Below are positions 35,842-43,972 of a stretch of DNA of 64,000 bases, piece by piece; position 1 is the first letter of the stretch, and each line of letters starts with the position of its first letter. The translations under genes and the position numbers were made by a program. Source of the DNA: Flavobacterium reichenbachii (GTDB taxonomy: Bacteria; Bacteroidota; Bacteroidia; Flavobacteriales; Flavobacteriaceae); contig NZ_MUHF01000014.1 of NCBI RefSeq assembly GCF_002217435.1, positions 1-64,000 on the forward strand, given 5' to 3'. The notes under the pieces are model-generated. The model did not search any database. It worked only from the letters and a program-made list of their open reading frames with translations, and was not told where the DNA came from.

Positions 35842-37284
35842 TCACAAGTTTGTTTTGAGGAAAAAATTATCCACGGCTTCTTTAAGTTTTTTATCTTTCA
35901 TTTGCAAAGTTCGTTTTCTAATATCTGCACCTGAAAAATAAGAAATCTTAAACTTTTTTGCACTTTCTGAAATTGATTTTAAAATATTTTCCGCTTCATT
36001 GTCATATCCATTTGTCGACCAATATTCAAACTCTAATTTTTTGTTCTTCCAAGTTTCTTGTTTTTCTGCCCATTTTCGAAATGCAGGTATTTTTTGATTC
36101 TTCCATTTTTCAATTTTTTCAACTGATGTAGAAGAATTTGTTGCCTTACATTCTGCAAAAATTATTTTATCGTTATAAACTGCTAATACGTCAATTTCGT
36201 GTTTTCCGTTGTTTTCAAATATTTCTCTTCCCAAATCAATACTATTATTACTATCAACGGAATGAATATGACCAATTACAAATTCAAACAATGTTCCTTT
36301 TATATTATTTGCAAGACCTTCATTATATTTTTTTAATTCTGAAATTAAGTCTAAATATTTGTCAGGATCATTCTTAAGACTAGCTCCTGCATTATTTAAC
36401 ACGCTTACCAAATTTTTTAATGTATCAGCATATTTTTGACCAAATAATTCTCTTATAAATCCTACTATTATTCCATTTTTTTTCAATAATTCTAATGCTT
36501 TTGGCTCGATATCATCAACCAATATAAAAGGTAAAATTTTTGAAGCGTTTTGAAAACTTTGAACGGTTTTGATTTTCTCTATAAAGAAGGTTACATCTTT
36601 TTCATAAATTGAATGTCCAAATAAAATGTCTGCAATTAAAAACCCAAATTTATTGTTAGTTTTTAGTGCATTAACAGGGCACACTCCGGTAAAGCACCAA
36701 TTAAATTTCCCGAATTCTGAAAATTTTTTTCCTGTATTGTAAGATATTAATCCGATATTCTTAACATAATTATGAAAGTTATTTAGAATATCGTCTTTAA
36801 TCATTTCTATGGTATTATATTGTGTATAATTACTATATGATTGATTAAATTTTGGAGAAATTAGATAATGATCATTGTCGAAAATCAAAATTCCGCTCGA
36901 TACAAAATTTTGCATAACAATTTTAAAAGGTAAATGACTTTTTAAAGCAATAACTGGATAATTAGTATAACATTCTAAATATTTTTGGCTTATTATCCCA
37001 CCGTTCATTTTTATAGCATTAATACAATACCAATATTTTTTTCCATTTTCTTCCATTGATTTTAATAATAAATCAAAAAATGAAATATCACTAATATGTT
37101 TCTCTAGATAACAAAATGACTGACCACTGCTATAAAAGCCTTTTATTTTTATAATAGAATTGTCTCTCGAAACTTTTTGGCTTGCTGTATTTTTACTGAT
37201 TTTTTCTGTAGTCTCTAAAATTTCAACGAGTTTGCTTGACATCATTGGACCGTTAGAATCTAATATTTTTTCAATTATTGTCAT
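35842..37284 (-). CDS. Winged-helix plus PD-(D/E)xK nuclease-like protein
   Basis: 480 residues. N-terminal DNA-binding-like region (MTIIEKILDSNGPMMSSKLV, KISKNTASQKVSRDN). C-terminal domain with a nuclease signature: GTLFEFVIGH (Glu), NNGKHEIDVLAVYND (Asp) and IIFAECKAT (E-x-K). This order and spacing fit restriction-endonuclease-like folds. The middle of the protein (about 180-310) is unrecognised and may be a helical linker. No methyltransferase is adjacent. Likely a stand-alone DNA-targeting protein of the defence type, but no system can be named. The stop lies 8 bases from repeat site 4. Confidence 0.65.
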   Translation of the reverse strand: MTIIEKILDSNGPMMSSKLVEILETTEKISKNTASQKVSRDNSIIKIKGFYSSGQSFCYLEKHISDISFFDLLLKSMEENGKKYWYCINAIKMNGGIISQKYLECYTNYPVIALKSHLPFKIVMQNFVSSGILIFDNDHYLISPKFNQSYSNYTQYNTIEMIKDDILNNFHNYVKNIGLISYNTGKKFSEFGKFNWCFTGVCPVNALKTNNKFGFLIADILFGHSIYEKDVTFFIEKIKTVQSFQNASKILPFILVDDIEPKALELLKKNGIIVGFIRELFGQKYADTLKNLVSVLNNAGASLKNDPDKYLDLISELKKYNEGLANNIKGTLFEFVIGHIHSVDSNNSIDLGREIFENNGKHEIDVLAVYNDKIIFAECKATNSSTSVEKIEKWKNQKIPAFRKWAEKQETWKNKKLEFEYWSTNGYDNEAENILKSISESAKKFKISYFSGADIRKRTLQMKDKKLKEAVDNFFLKTNL

Positions 37285-37448
37285 ATGACGCTATATATAA
37301 AAAACTCGTTAGAGTTTTTGTTTAACACATTTTTTTTTGAAAATCAATCATTTTTTCAACGGTTTATCTGGCTTCAGTAAATGTTTCACTTTCAAAAAAG
37401 TCGTTTTTTCGTGTCATATGGGTTTTCAAGTTTTGATTCTCAACCTAG

Positions 37449-37575
37449 CACACAACGTCTTGGCCTTGGCGAGGTTGGGGATTAAAGATGCGAGATTTTT
37501 CGGTTAAACACAAATTTTCCAAATACAAAAGCAACTTTCCATTAAGCCTAAAACCCCAATCTCGCTAAACGGCTA
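37449..37575 (+). repeat. Cassette-boundary-type inverted repeat, site 5 (gap 37285-37592)
   Basis: TTGGCGAGGTTGGGG (37466-37480) pairs with CCCCAATCTCGCTAA (37554-37568), 13 of 15 bases Watson-Crick plus wobble. The core CAACTTTCCATTAAGC is at 37532-37547. Outer ends CACACAACGTC and CGGCTATTATAGG. The gap to the next genes holds nothing else. Confidence 0.7.
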
Positions 37576-37592
37576 TTATAGGCAGGTTTTTT

Positions 37593-38327
37593 TTAGAACT
37601 TATTAGAATCCTTTTCAGCGTTTTTATTATCCGAGTTTTCATTCTCCGATTTAATTACTTTGCTCGTTAATTCAATATATATTATATAATTATTATCTTC
37701 AGGTGAAGATTGATAATATACAGTTCTATTTTTGTGCTCAATTAAATATCCAATTTTGATTTCTTTATATTTTAAGTCCCATTTTGATTTCACAACCTCA
37801 TAAGGCAATCCAATTATTTTTTTATCATATTTATAAAGAGCACGTTTACCAAAAAAGTCTTCAGCTTTTTCTTTTTCTTCTGGATGCTTAATGTAATAGG
37901 TTTTGTTTATATTTTCTCCGTTGCCGTACTTTTTTGAAATTGTTTTTTTTAATTCGTTCAAAACTCTATCTGCTTTTTTTTGTGTAGTAATATTTGATTT
38001 GCTTTCAAGCATAAAATAAAATAATCCCTTTCCAGGTTCACTTCCTGAAGATGCCACAGAATAATCGATGTCATTTACAGAATATTTCTTTGAGGTAATT
38101 TCACTTTGAATTCCGAAATATAAGTCGTCAAATGCATGCATTTTAACAGAATCAATTTTACCTGATTTTTTTTCAGGCTTACTTTTGTATGTATTTAAAG
38201 TGTCAACAATAATTTTTTCTTTTGACTCTTCAGGATTATTTGATTTAGTATTACAGCTTACAGATAATTTTAAACCTAAAAGTAAAATTATGAGCTTCAG
38301 AAAATTGTTTTGGAGTATTAATTTCAT
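37593..38327 (-). CDS. Putative lipoprotein, unknown function
   Basis: 244 residues. A signal sequence with lipobox-like LSVSC near residue 25 suggests lipid attachment and periplasmic or outer-membrane location. A Ser/Lys/Asn-rich spacer follows, then a domain with KKTISKKYGNGENINKTY, GLPYEVVKSKWDLKY and IYIELTSKVI. The tail is charged and Asn-rich. No family recognised. Probably a single-gene cassette: it lies between repeat sites 5 and 6, both with the same core. Codon use is very AT-rich. Confidence 0.6.
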   Translation of the reverse strand: MKLILQNNFLKLIILLLGLKLSVSCNTKSNNPEESKEKIIVDTLNTYKSKPEKKSGKIDSVKMHAFDDLYFGIQSEITSKKYSVNDIDYSVASSGSEPGKGLFYFMLESKSNITTQKKADRVLNELKKTISKKYGNGENINKTYYIKHPEEKEKAEDFFGKRALYKYDKKIIGLPYEVVKSKWDLKYKEIKIGYLIEHKNRTVYYQSSPEDNNYIIYIELTSKVIKSENENSDNKNAEKDSNKF

Positions 38328-38355
38328 AGATTTCTATTTTAGCAGGTTTAAAACT

Positions 38356-38497
38356 TGCCTATAACGTTCCTGTACTACGGCGGGGTTTGGTACTAAATTA
38401 AACTCATTCTTCGGATTTGCCAAATCATTCCAAATACAACACCAACTTTCCATTAAGCCAATTGCCCAAATTGCTTGTAGCGTATGTTGTGCGTTCG
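38356..38497 (+). repeat. Cassette-boundary-type repeat, site 6 (hybrid)
   Basis: Left part GCCTATAACGTTCCTGTACTACGGCGGGG, loop TACTAAATTAAACTCATTCTTCGG and core CAACTTTCCATTAAGC (38443-38458), right part CAAATTGCTTGTAGCG then GTTGTGCGTTCG. The right half matches site 4, the left half does not pair with it, so this is a junction of two different sites. Confidence 0.65.
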
Positions 38498-38502
38498 TAT
38501 CA

Positions 38503-39066
38503 TTATTCGGTTGGTATTTTCTCAGTTTTTTTCTCAGTTTTATTTTTTAATAGAGAGAATTTTTTATTTGCCTCGTCCCAAATAAAAATAGAATAGTTTT
38601 TCGTTATAACATTTGTTTTTGTTATTTCATTTTCTTCGCAAGACCAGGTAAAAGTAATAAACAGGTTGCTGTTTTTTTTGTATAATTTGTTGTCTTCTTC
38701 AGAGATTTCGTAGCCACAAAAACCTCTAGTAGAATTCTCTTCTGTTAGAGGCAAATCATAAACATTTCCTGTTTTGTTATCTACCATAGCCCCAATTGTC
38801 AAACCTGTACCAGCTCCCCAAAAAATAAAAGAATATTTTCCTGCAAAGTCAATTTTTGACTCATTATATTGATTTGTAATTTCTGTCCTATAACTATTGG
38901 CTGTATTACTACTCTTTAAATTTACTTTCACTTTTTGTCCTTTGTAAATTTCTTTCGCAGGGTATTTGTCAAAAGAATAACCTGCAACTTTTTGTGCAAA
39001 AGAATGATTTGTCAATATAATTGCTGTTAAGAAGAAAAAAAATACTTTGGTTTTTGTAATTTTCAT
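38503..39066 (-). CDS. Secreted protein of unknown function
   Basis: 187 residues with a signal peptide ending near SFAQK, hence periplasmic or exported. Mature part is beta-rich: KGQKVKVNLKSSNTANSY, GKYSFIFWGAGTGLTIGAM with Gly turns, and FITFTWSCEENEITKT. Two Cys residues (FCGYE, SCEEN) may form a disulfide. The tail is Lys/Thr/Glu-rich. No known family. A single gene between repeat sites 6 and 7. Confidence 0.6.
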   Translation of the reverse strand: MKITKTKVFFFFLTAIILTNHSFAQKVAGYSFDKYPAKEIYKGQKVKVNLKSSNTANSYRTEITNQYNESKIDFAGKYSFIFWGAGTGLTIGAMVDNKTGNVYDLPLTEENSTRGFCGYEISEEDNKLYKKNSNLFITFTWSCEENEITKTNVITKNYSIFIWDEANKKFSLLKNKTEKKTEKIPTE

Positions 39067-39143
39067 ACGTCGTGTTTTGGTTTATAATTAAAAAATAAGA
39101 TTTGTTTCTACATAGTGTCTCCCGATTTGCTGAGATATGACGC

Positions 39144-39202
39144 ACAACTAATTTATACCAGCCATAAAATGGCACCAATTCGTCCTTTTTTAGTTGGCTT
39201 TG
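39144..39202 (-). repeat. Cassette-boundary-type repeat, site 7 (half site)
   Basis: ACAACTAATTTATACCAGCC then ATAAAATGGCACCAATTCG and TTTTAGTTGGCTTTGTC, matching 34742-34801. It ends the array; no core copy follows. Confidence 0.6.
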
Positions 39203-39543
39203 TCCAATTAGTAATCTTCCTTAAGCGAATATAACAATAATATACTAATCTTTTAGTCTTGCAGCAGCCGCTATACATCAGTTATTTAGTTGTCCTGTTA
39301 CTGTTTTTTAAATATCTGAAGATTAGTTAATTGCGTGTAATATCTCAGTTTGTTCTGCAGAGCTAGGATGCCAGCACCCTAGAACTTGCGGGCCCATCTT
39401 TTGGAATTCATCCCCAAGCTGTCTGCTTTTCTTCCTAATGGCTTTTTATCCATAATTACCCCAATTGCTTCCCTTTTAATTTTTATCAAAGACCCTGTAT
39501 GCTTTTGTTTTATTTCAGGAGCAAAGGTAGTCCGTGTCCTTGA

Positions 39544-39629
39544 GCAAAAGCAAGGCCGGGGCCTTTCAGGTCTTGGCAAAAAATCTCCACCCCTCCGGGT
39601 TGTATTTTTTGCCAGAGCCTTGCTTTTGC
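39544..39629 (+). repeat. Nested palindrome upstream of the ICE genes
   Basis: GCAAAAGCAAGGC (39544-39556) pairs perfectly with GCCTTGCTTTTGC (39617-39629). Inside it GGCAAAAAAT (39575-39584) pairs with ATTTTTTGCC (39604-39613). It lies at the left end of the conjugative-element remnant, in the gene-free stretch 39203-39862. Could be a transfer origin, attenuator or replication-related site; role unknown. A minus-strand frame across it (39379-39636) is not supported as a gene. Confidence 0.6.
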
Positions 39630-39862
39630 CGGACACTCACCTTTTTATGCTCATGAAACAAAACATAGCATACTGCGGCTCTTTAGACGAATAAAAAAAA
39701 ATGTCAGAAATGAGAATTGAAATATTGAAAAAAACAATGATGAAACAAAACAGCGCCTGCTCTCATTGCCGAATAAAATTTCAAAAAAAAAAAGTAAAAA
39801 AAAAGTAAAAAGTAAAAATGCGGGGCGGGAAAAAGAAAGCAACAATTTAAAAACTAGAAATC

Positions 39863-40270
39863 ATGAACATTACAGGAAGATTGACAAAAGATGCGAAAGT
39901 AAGCACATTGTCAGACAGCAGACAGGTAGTAAATTTTTCAGTAGCCATCAACGAGAGCTACAAAAACAGAAAAGGCGACAGGGTAGAGCAGACTACCTTT
40001 TTCGAATGCGCCTACTGGATAAGCCCAAGGGTTGCCGAGTGGCTGACCAAAGGCACGGTGGTGGAACTCACAGGTATGGTAAGCGCAAGGGCGTGGACAG
40101 GGAATGACGGGGAACCTCGCGCGGGGCTGAATTTCAATACTTCGAACATCAAACTGCACGGGGGCGGGAAGAAGTCCGAAGGTGCGCAGGGAGTGAAAAC
40201 TGAGCAGAATGCGGAACAGGAAAATAAAAAGGTTACAGTAAAAGAGCCTGAGGACGACATCCCGTTTTAA
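39863..40270 (+). CDS. ssb: Single-stranded DNA-binding protein
   Basis: 135 residues. OB fold with MNITGRLTKDAKVSTL, VVNFSVAINESYKN, FFECAYWISPRVAEWL and KGTVVELTGMVSARAW. A Gly/Lys-rich linker leads to the acidic C-terminal tip EPEDDIPF, which in SSB recruits partner enzymes. It is an element-borne copy, at the head of the PRTRC gene group, probably serving transfer or replication of the element. Base composition is clearly higher in GC than the cassettes to its left, marking the ICE border. Confidence 0.92.
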   Translation: MNITGRLTKDAKVSTLSDSRQVVNFSVAINESYKNRKGDRVEQTTFFECAYWISPRVAEWLTKGTVVELTGMVSARAWTGNDGEPRAGLNFNTSNIKLHGGGKKSEGAQGVKTEQNAEQENKKVTVKEPEDDIPF

Positions 40271-40328
40271 CGGCAGGTATTAAAGGGTTCTAAACAATTT
40301 TAATTTCAAACTTTTAAAATCAAATATC

Positions 40329-41402
40329 ATGGCACATAATATCAATTACAACAGTCAGACAGGAATGTATTCTTTTTTCAGCGTAAAGGAAAAAGCATGG
40401 CACGGGCTCGGGCAGATCGTGGAGCAGTACCCGACAAGCTCAGAAGCCATAAGACATGCAGGGCTTGATTACGAGGTGGCTAAAAGCCCTTTATACACAA
40501 AAGCATCGGGCATTATCCAAACTGCGGGCGGTATTGAAGTGGGCAGTACTGAACTGGCAGTCCCTGACTGCTTTGCCACCATTCGCACCGACAGCAATGC
40601 CGTTTTGGGTGTGGTCGGGAAAGACTACCAAATCGTGCAGAACCGTGAGGCGTTCAGTTTTTTTGATGCCATTGTAGGCGGGGGCGACGGTATACTGTAC
40701 GAAACGGCAGGGGCGCTAGGGCAGGGCGAACGCATTTTTATTACCGCCAAACTTCCTGATTATATCCGTGTAGGAAACGGGGACGACGTAACGGAAAAGT
40801 ATATTTTCCTGACCACTTCGCACGACGGGAGCGGAAGCATCACAGCGGCTTTTACCCCGATCCGCATCGTATGCCAAAATACCCTTAACGCTTCTTTGCG
40901 CTCGATGAGCAACGTGGTGCGCATCCGCCATACATCAGGCGCTAAACAGCGCTTAGACGATGCCCATAAAGTAATGGGACTTGCGGACAGACTGAGCAAT
41001 CAGCTCGAAGGCATTTTCAATGAATGGGCTAAAGTGAAGGTAACAGATACGCAGGTTAAGAAATTGATTCAATTGGCATTATGTCCCAATACCGAAACAC
41101 TCGCTTTAATCAGAAAAGGAGCAGAGGATGAAGTTTCCACCGTGTTTAAAAATACGGTAGATGATGCTTTTGCGTACGCCATGGCAAGCGAATCTCAGCA
41201 GATGGAAACCACTAAAGGCACGCTTTTCGGGGCTTACAATGGAGTTACGGGCTACTATCAGAATGTGCGCAAATACAAAGACAGCGAAGCCAAACTTCAA
41301 TCCATTGTAATGGGAGGCACAGCGCAAGGAAAAGCCCAAAAGGCATTTGAACTATGTACCGCCTTTCAGGCAGATGGTGCGCAAATCCTTAATCTTAATT
41401 AG
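40329..41402 (+). CDS. DUF932 protein (phage/plasmid-like)
   Basis: 357 residues, typical of the family. Opening AWHGLGQIVEQYPTSSEA is the DUF932 signature, with GVVGKDYQIVQNREAFSFFD and AAFTPIRIVCQNTLNASLR further on. C-terminal part has FGAYNGVTGYYQNVR. Found widely on plasmids, phages and ICEs near ssb and PRTRC genes; its biochemical role is unknown. Between ssb (58 bases) and a small unknown gene, on the same strand. Confidence 0.92.
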   Translation: MAHNINYNSQTGMYSFFSVKEKAWHGLGQIVEQYPTSSEAIRHAGLDYEVAKSPLYTKASGIIQTAGGIEVGSTELAVPDCFATIRTDSNAVLGVVGKDYQIVQNREAFSFFDAIVGGGDGILYETAGALGQGERIFITAKLPDYIRVGNGDDVTEKYIFLTTSHDGSGSITAAFTPIRIVCQNTLNASLRSMSNVVRIRHTSGAKQRLDDAHKVMGLADRLSNQLEGIFNEWAKVKVTDTQVKKLIQLALCPNTETLALIRKGAEDEVSTVFKNTVDDAFAYAMASESQQMETTKGTLFGAYNGVTGYYQNVRKYKDSEAKLQSIVMGGTAQGKAQKAFELCTAFQADGAQILNLN

Positions 41403-41469
41403 CTAATCACAGGTGGTCGCCTTCGTGGCGACTGCCTTTAAAATCAATTTTAAACGGTGCAAATAATAG

Positions 41470-41886
41470 ATGAAGATTTGCACAATTGAACAACATAAAA
41501 GCGCAGGAATTATGGCAAGGAAGGACAGCAACAATTTTGAGTTTATACTGTATCTCTACAATCAATTTGTCGGCAAACACCGCAGTATAGGCAAGGAAGC
41601 ACGGGTGTATTGGCATATTTTGGACATGTACGTAGAACTGGGACTTTCAAAAAAAAGCCAGACAGCCGAAAAAAAGTACGCCCAAAAGCTTATAGCCATC
41701 ATCAGGGAAGCAGTAATGAACTGGAACACCCATCTGCTTATCTTAAAAGGGGAAGAGGGAGAAAAGGAATATCAGGAAAATATGAAAAGCTACATCGAAC
41801 GCCTCTACAGGTTAGGGCATGATGAGCAGAGCGTCATAGAGTCAATCATTAAAAAATTAAAATTAAATTATGGAAACGACAACTAA
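41470..41886 (+). CDS. Unknown protein of the PRTRC gene group
   Basis: 138 residues (124 from the internal ATG at 41512, MARKDSNN, equally possible). Helical and Lys/Glu-rich: KEARVYWHILDMYVELGL, KKYAQKLIAIIREAVMNW, then ENMKSYIERLYRLGHDEQ. No family recognised. Its end overlaps the PRTRC protein E start by 17 bases, so it belongs to the same operon. Probably element-specific. Confidence 0.6.
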   Translation: MKICTIEQHKSAGIMARKDSNNFEFILYLYNQFVGKHRSIGKEARVYWHILDMYVELGLSKKSQTAEKKYAQKLIAIIREAVMNWNTHLLILKGEEGEKEYQENMKSYIERLYRLGHDEQSVIESIIKKLKLNYGNDN

Positions 41887-42547
41887 TTTTTTCAATCAGA
41901 TAGCGCAGTTGCAGATCATAGGCGACCTGCACATTACCATAGCCAAAGGGGCAGAGAACAGGCTTATCGTACTGGTCATGCTCCAAAATGAGGCGTGCGG
42001 GGACAATGCCAAGCACAGCATACCGCCATTAAACCTGCGGGGAACAGCTGAGGAACTCGACAGCGGTTTTTTTGAGAATATCACTACGCCCATGGAGTCC
42101 GCTTCGGGTCTTATGGTTGACATGGAAGGTTATATGAAACAGCTTGAAGATACCAAAAAGCAGTCGGCTATGGAGAAGGAGAAAGCCGATAGCAAGAAAA
42201 AAGAGCAGGAAGCCAAGGACAAAAAATTCAGCGAAGCTATGGCAAAGGCCGAGGAACTGGAAAAAGAGGGGAAATTCCGTGAGGCATGGATAAAAGTGCC
42301 CGAAATACATGAGTTTCCCTTTAAGTCGGAGGAAATACGCAGACGCAAATCCGAACTGTCGGCAAAATTTGCGCCCGATCTGTTCGGCAGTACAACAGAA
42401 ACTGCAAAGACCGAACCGCCCCGAGAGGCGCTTTTTCCCGAGTATGCTAATGATAATAGTGATGCACAGGGGCATGAAACGGACGAGGAAGAAACGGACG
42501 CAGGGGACATGGAAAACTGGGAAGACCCCGAAGAGGAACGATACTAA
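41870..42547 (+). CDS. PRTRC system protein E
   Basis: 225 residues. N-terminal part with LQIIGDLHITIAKGAENRL, IPPLNLRGTAEELDSGFFEN and a central coiled coil of about 60 residues (KKQSAMEKEKADSKKKEQ). The tail is very acidic (DEEETDAGDMENWEDPEEER). This layout is characteristic of PRTRC protein E. The PRTRC cassette occurs on plasmids and ICEs with a ParB-like and a ThiF-like protein; its function is unknown. Followed 15 bases later by protein C. Confidence 0.88.
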   Translation: METTTNFFNQIAQLQIIGDLHITIAKGAENRLIVLVMLQNEACGDNAKHSIPPLNLRGTAEELDSGFFENITTPMESASGLMVDMEGYMKQLEDTKKQSAMEKEKADSKKKEQEAKDKKFSEAMAKAEELEKEGKFREAWIKVPEIHEFPFKSEEIRRRKSELSAKFAPDLFGSTTETAKTEPPREALFPEYANDNSDAQGHETDEEETDAGDMENWEDPEEERY

Positions 42548-42562
42548 TCTAAAATACAAATC

Positions 42563-42781
42563 ATGTTATTAGCGACACAATTACAGCGGGTTTTTATACT
42601 CAAAGACAAAGGGCAGGAAATCAGGCTTTCCGACCCCGAGCCAAGATGGAGCACCGAAGCGGTACTGAATTTTTATGCGCCGACCTATCCGATACTGACC
42701 ACCGCCAAAATATCCGCCCCTGCAATCAGGGATGATGCGGTCGAGTACCGATTTGAAACGGTAATGGGAACAAAAGGCTGA
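42563..42781 (+). CDS. PRTRC system protein C
   Basis: 72 residues, the usual size. LQRVFILKDKGQEIRLSDPE matches the family start, then WSTEAVLNFYAPTYPILTTA and YRFETVMGTKG at the end. Small, probably beta-rich protein. 15 bases on each side to the E and F genes, so it is part of the same operon. Function unknown. Confidence 0.88.
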   Translation: MLLATQLQRVFILKDKGQEIRLSDPEPRWSTEAVLNFYAPTYPILTTAKISAPAIRDDAVEYRFETVMGTKG

Positions 42782-42796
42782 CCAAAATTTAAAGCC

Positions 42797-43972
42797 ATGA
42801 ATTATGCAACAGACAGTCATATCGGGAACAGTGCAACTGCCCGAGCGAAAAAGACAAAAACAGCTTCATGCACAGCTCGCAGGGTTTATGCATTGGATGC
42901 AGAGACCCAAGGACGCCAACGAGGTGCAAAAAGACAAACCAAGGTCAGTGCCTGCGGGGATGCTACCGATGGTTTTCTAAAGGTTTCATTTCTGCCCATA
43001 TTACTGGAGAATAAAACGCTACAGGCTTGTCAGGATATTTCCAAAATGGAAAGCGATTTTTATGCCTCCCTCGACAGCCTAGCAGGGCATTACCGCATTA
43101 TGCCGATGGCGACCCGTCATTTTGAATATCCTTTAAATATGGCATTGGCTGTGTGGGATTTGGAAGAGAAGCTCAAAAAAAGTGTAGAGAACTTTTCCGA
43201 ACTGCGTGTATTGCAGGATAGCCACAGTGCGTATTTGCTCAGCGAGGAAAAATACAGTACAGGCACAACGCTGTATTATATCCCCATAGAACCGATTTAT
43301 CAAATGCTCAGAGAACCGAAGCACAAACAAAATGCGCACCTGCTTTTATCGGTCTGCTCGTATCTGTATCATATTGCAGATGTACCGTATTTCAGACAGC
43401 AGGCAAGTTATCTGTACTGGCTCTATGAAATGCACCGAGATTGGACAGAAGAGGAGCAGGACAGAGAGGAAAACGAGCGGTATATTCGGGAGTTTGACAA
43501 GGCAGAATTTATCGGGGACTGTATCGAAAAGAAGATTTTCAACCGCATGAATTTAGAAGTGTTCGAAGGGCGTTTAAAAGGTTTTAAAAGCCTTGATGCC
43601 TTTGATAAGCAGTGTTTGGATATAGCGAAAAAAGCTTTTGCATTATTTACCGATTATCCTAATGAGAGCATTTTTCGAAATGCACCAACACATGACGAGG
43701 AGCAAGACGAAGAAACGGAAAGTGAGAGCATCGGAATGGAAAAGTACATTTCCTTTATTTCCGATACCAAAGGATGGCTGTATGAAAGCATTGAAGAAGG
43801 TATCAACAATGAATTTAACGAGTACGGGGCAATGGACGAACCGACCATTATAAAATGCTTTGACGGAAGGGAACTGACAGAGAACAGCCTTGATTTTGAA
43901 AGCCGTCTGTTTAACCTTTTGGACGATATGTGCGCTTTACTGTATAACTATAAACAGAACGAAAATGAATAA
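42797..43972 (+). CDS. PRTRC system protein F
   Basis: 391 residues. The N-terminal 50 or so are basic and low in conservation (SATARAKKTKTASC-like). Core contains VSFLPILLENKTLQACQDIS, ALAVWDLEEKLKKSVENF and YYIPIEPIYQMLREPKHKQN, then YWLYEMHRDWTEEEQDREE and an acidic segment. Ends LLDDMCALLYNYKQNE. Assigned from position and resemblance to PRTRC protein F. Overlaps the next gene by 8 bases. Confidence 0.8.
   Translation: MNYATDSHIGNSATARAKKTKTASCTARRVYALDAETQGRQRGAKRQTKVSACGDATDGFLKVSFLPILLENKTLQACQDISKMESDFYASLDSLAGHYRIMPMATRHFEYPLNMALAVWDLEEKLKKSVENFSELRVLQDSHSAYLLSEEKYSTGTTLYYIPIEPIYQMLREPKHKQNAHLLLSVCSYLYHIADVPYFRQQASYLYWLYEMHRDWTEEEQDREENERYIREFDKAEFIGDCIEKKIFNRMNLEVFEGRLKGFKSLDAFDKQCLDIAKKAFALFTDYPNESIFRNAPTHDEEQDEETESESIGMEKYISFISDTKGWLYESIEEGINNEFNEYGAMDEPTIIKCFDGRELTENSLDFESRLFNLLDDMCALLYNYKQNENE

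Noticed and set aside
33727..39202. True integron with attC sites
   Set aside because: No integrase, and the terminal motifs do not fit the classical RYYYAAC / GTTRRRY boxes. Reported only as cassette-like.
39379..39636. Minus-strand frame of 85 codons across the nested palindrome
   Set aside because: It is open but its sequence is dominated by the palindrome arms, and its Arg/Pro/Cys composition is not protein-like. I treat the DNA structure as the real feature.
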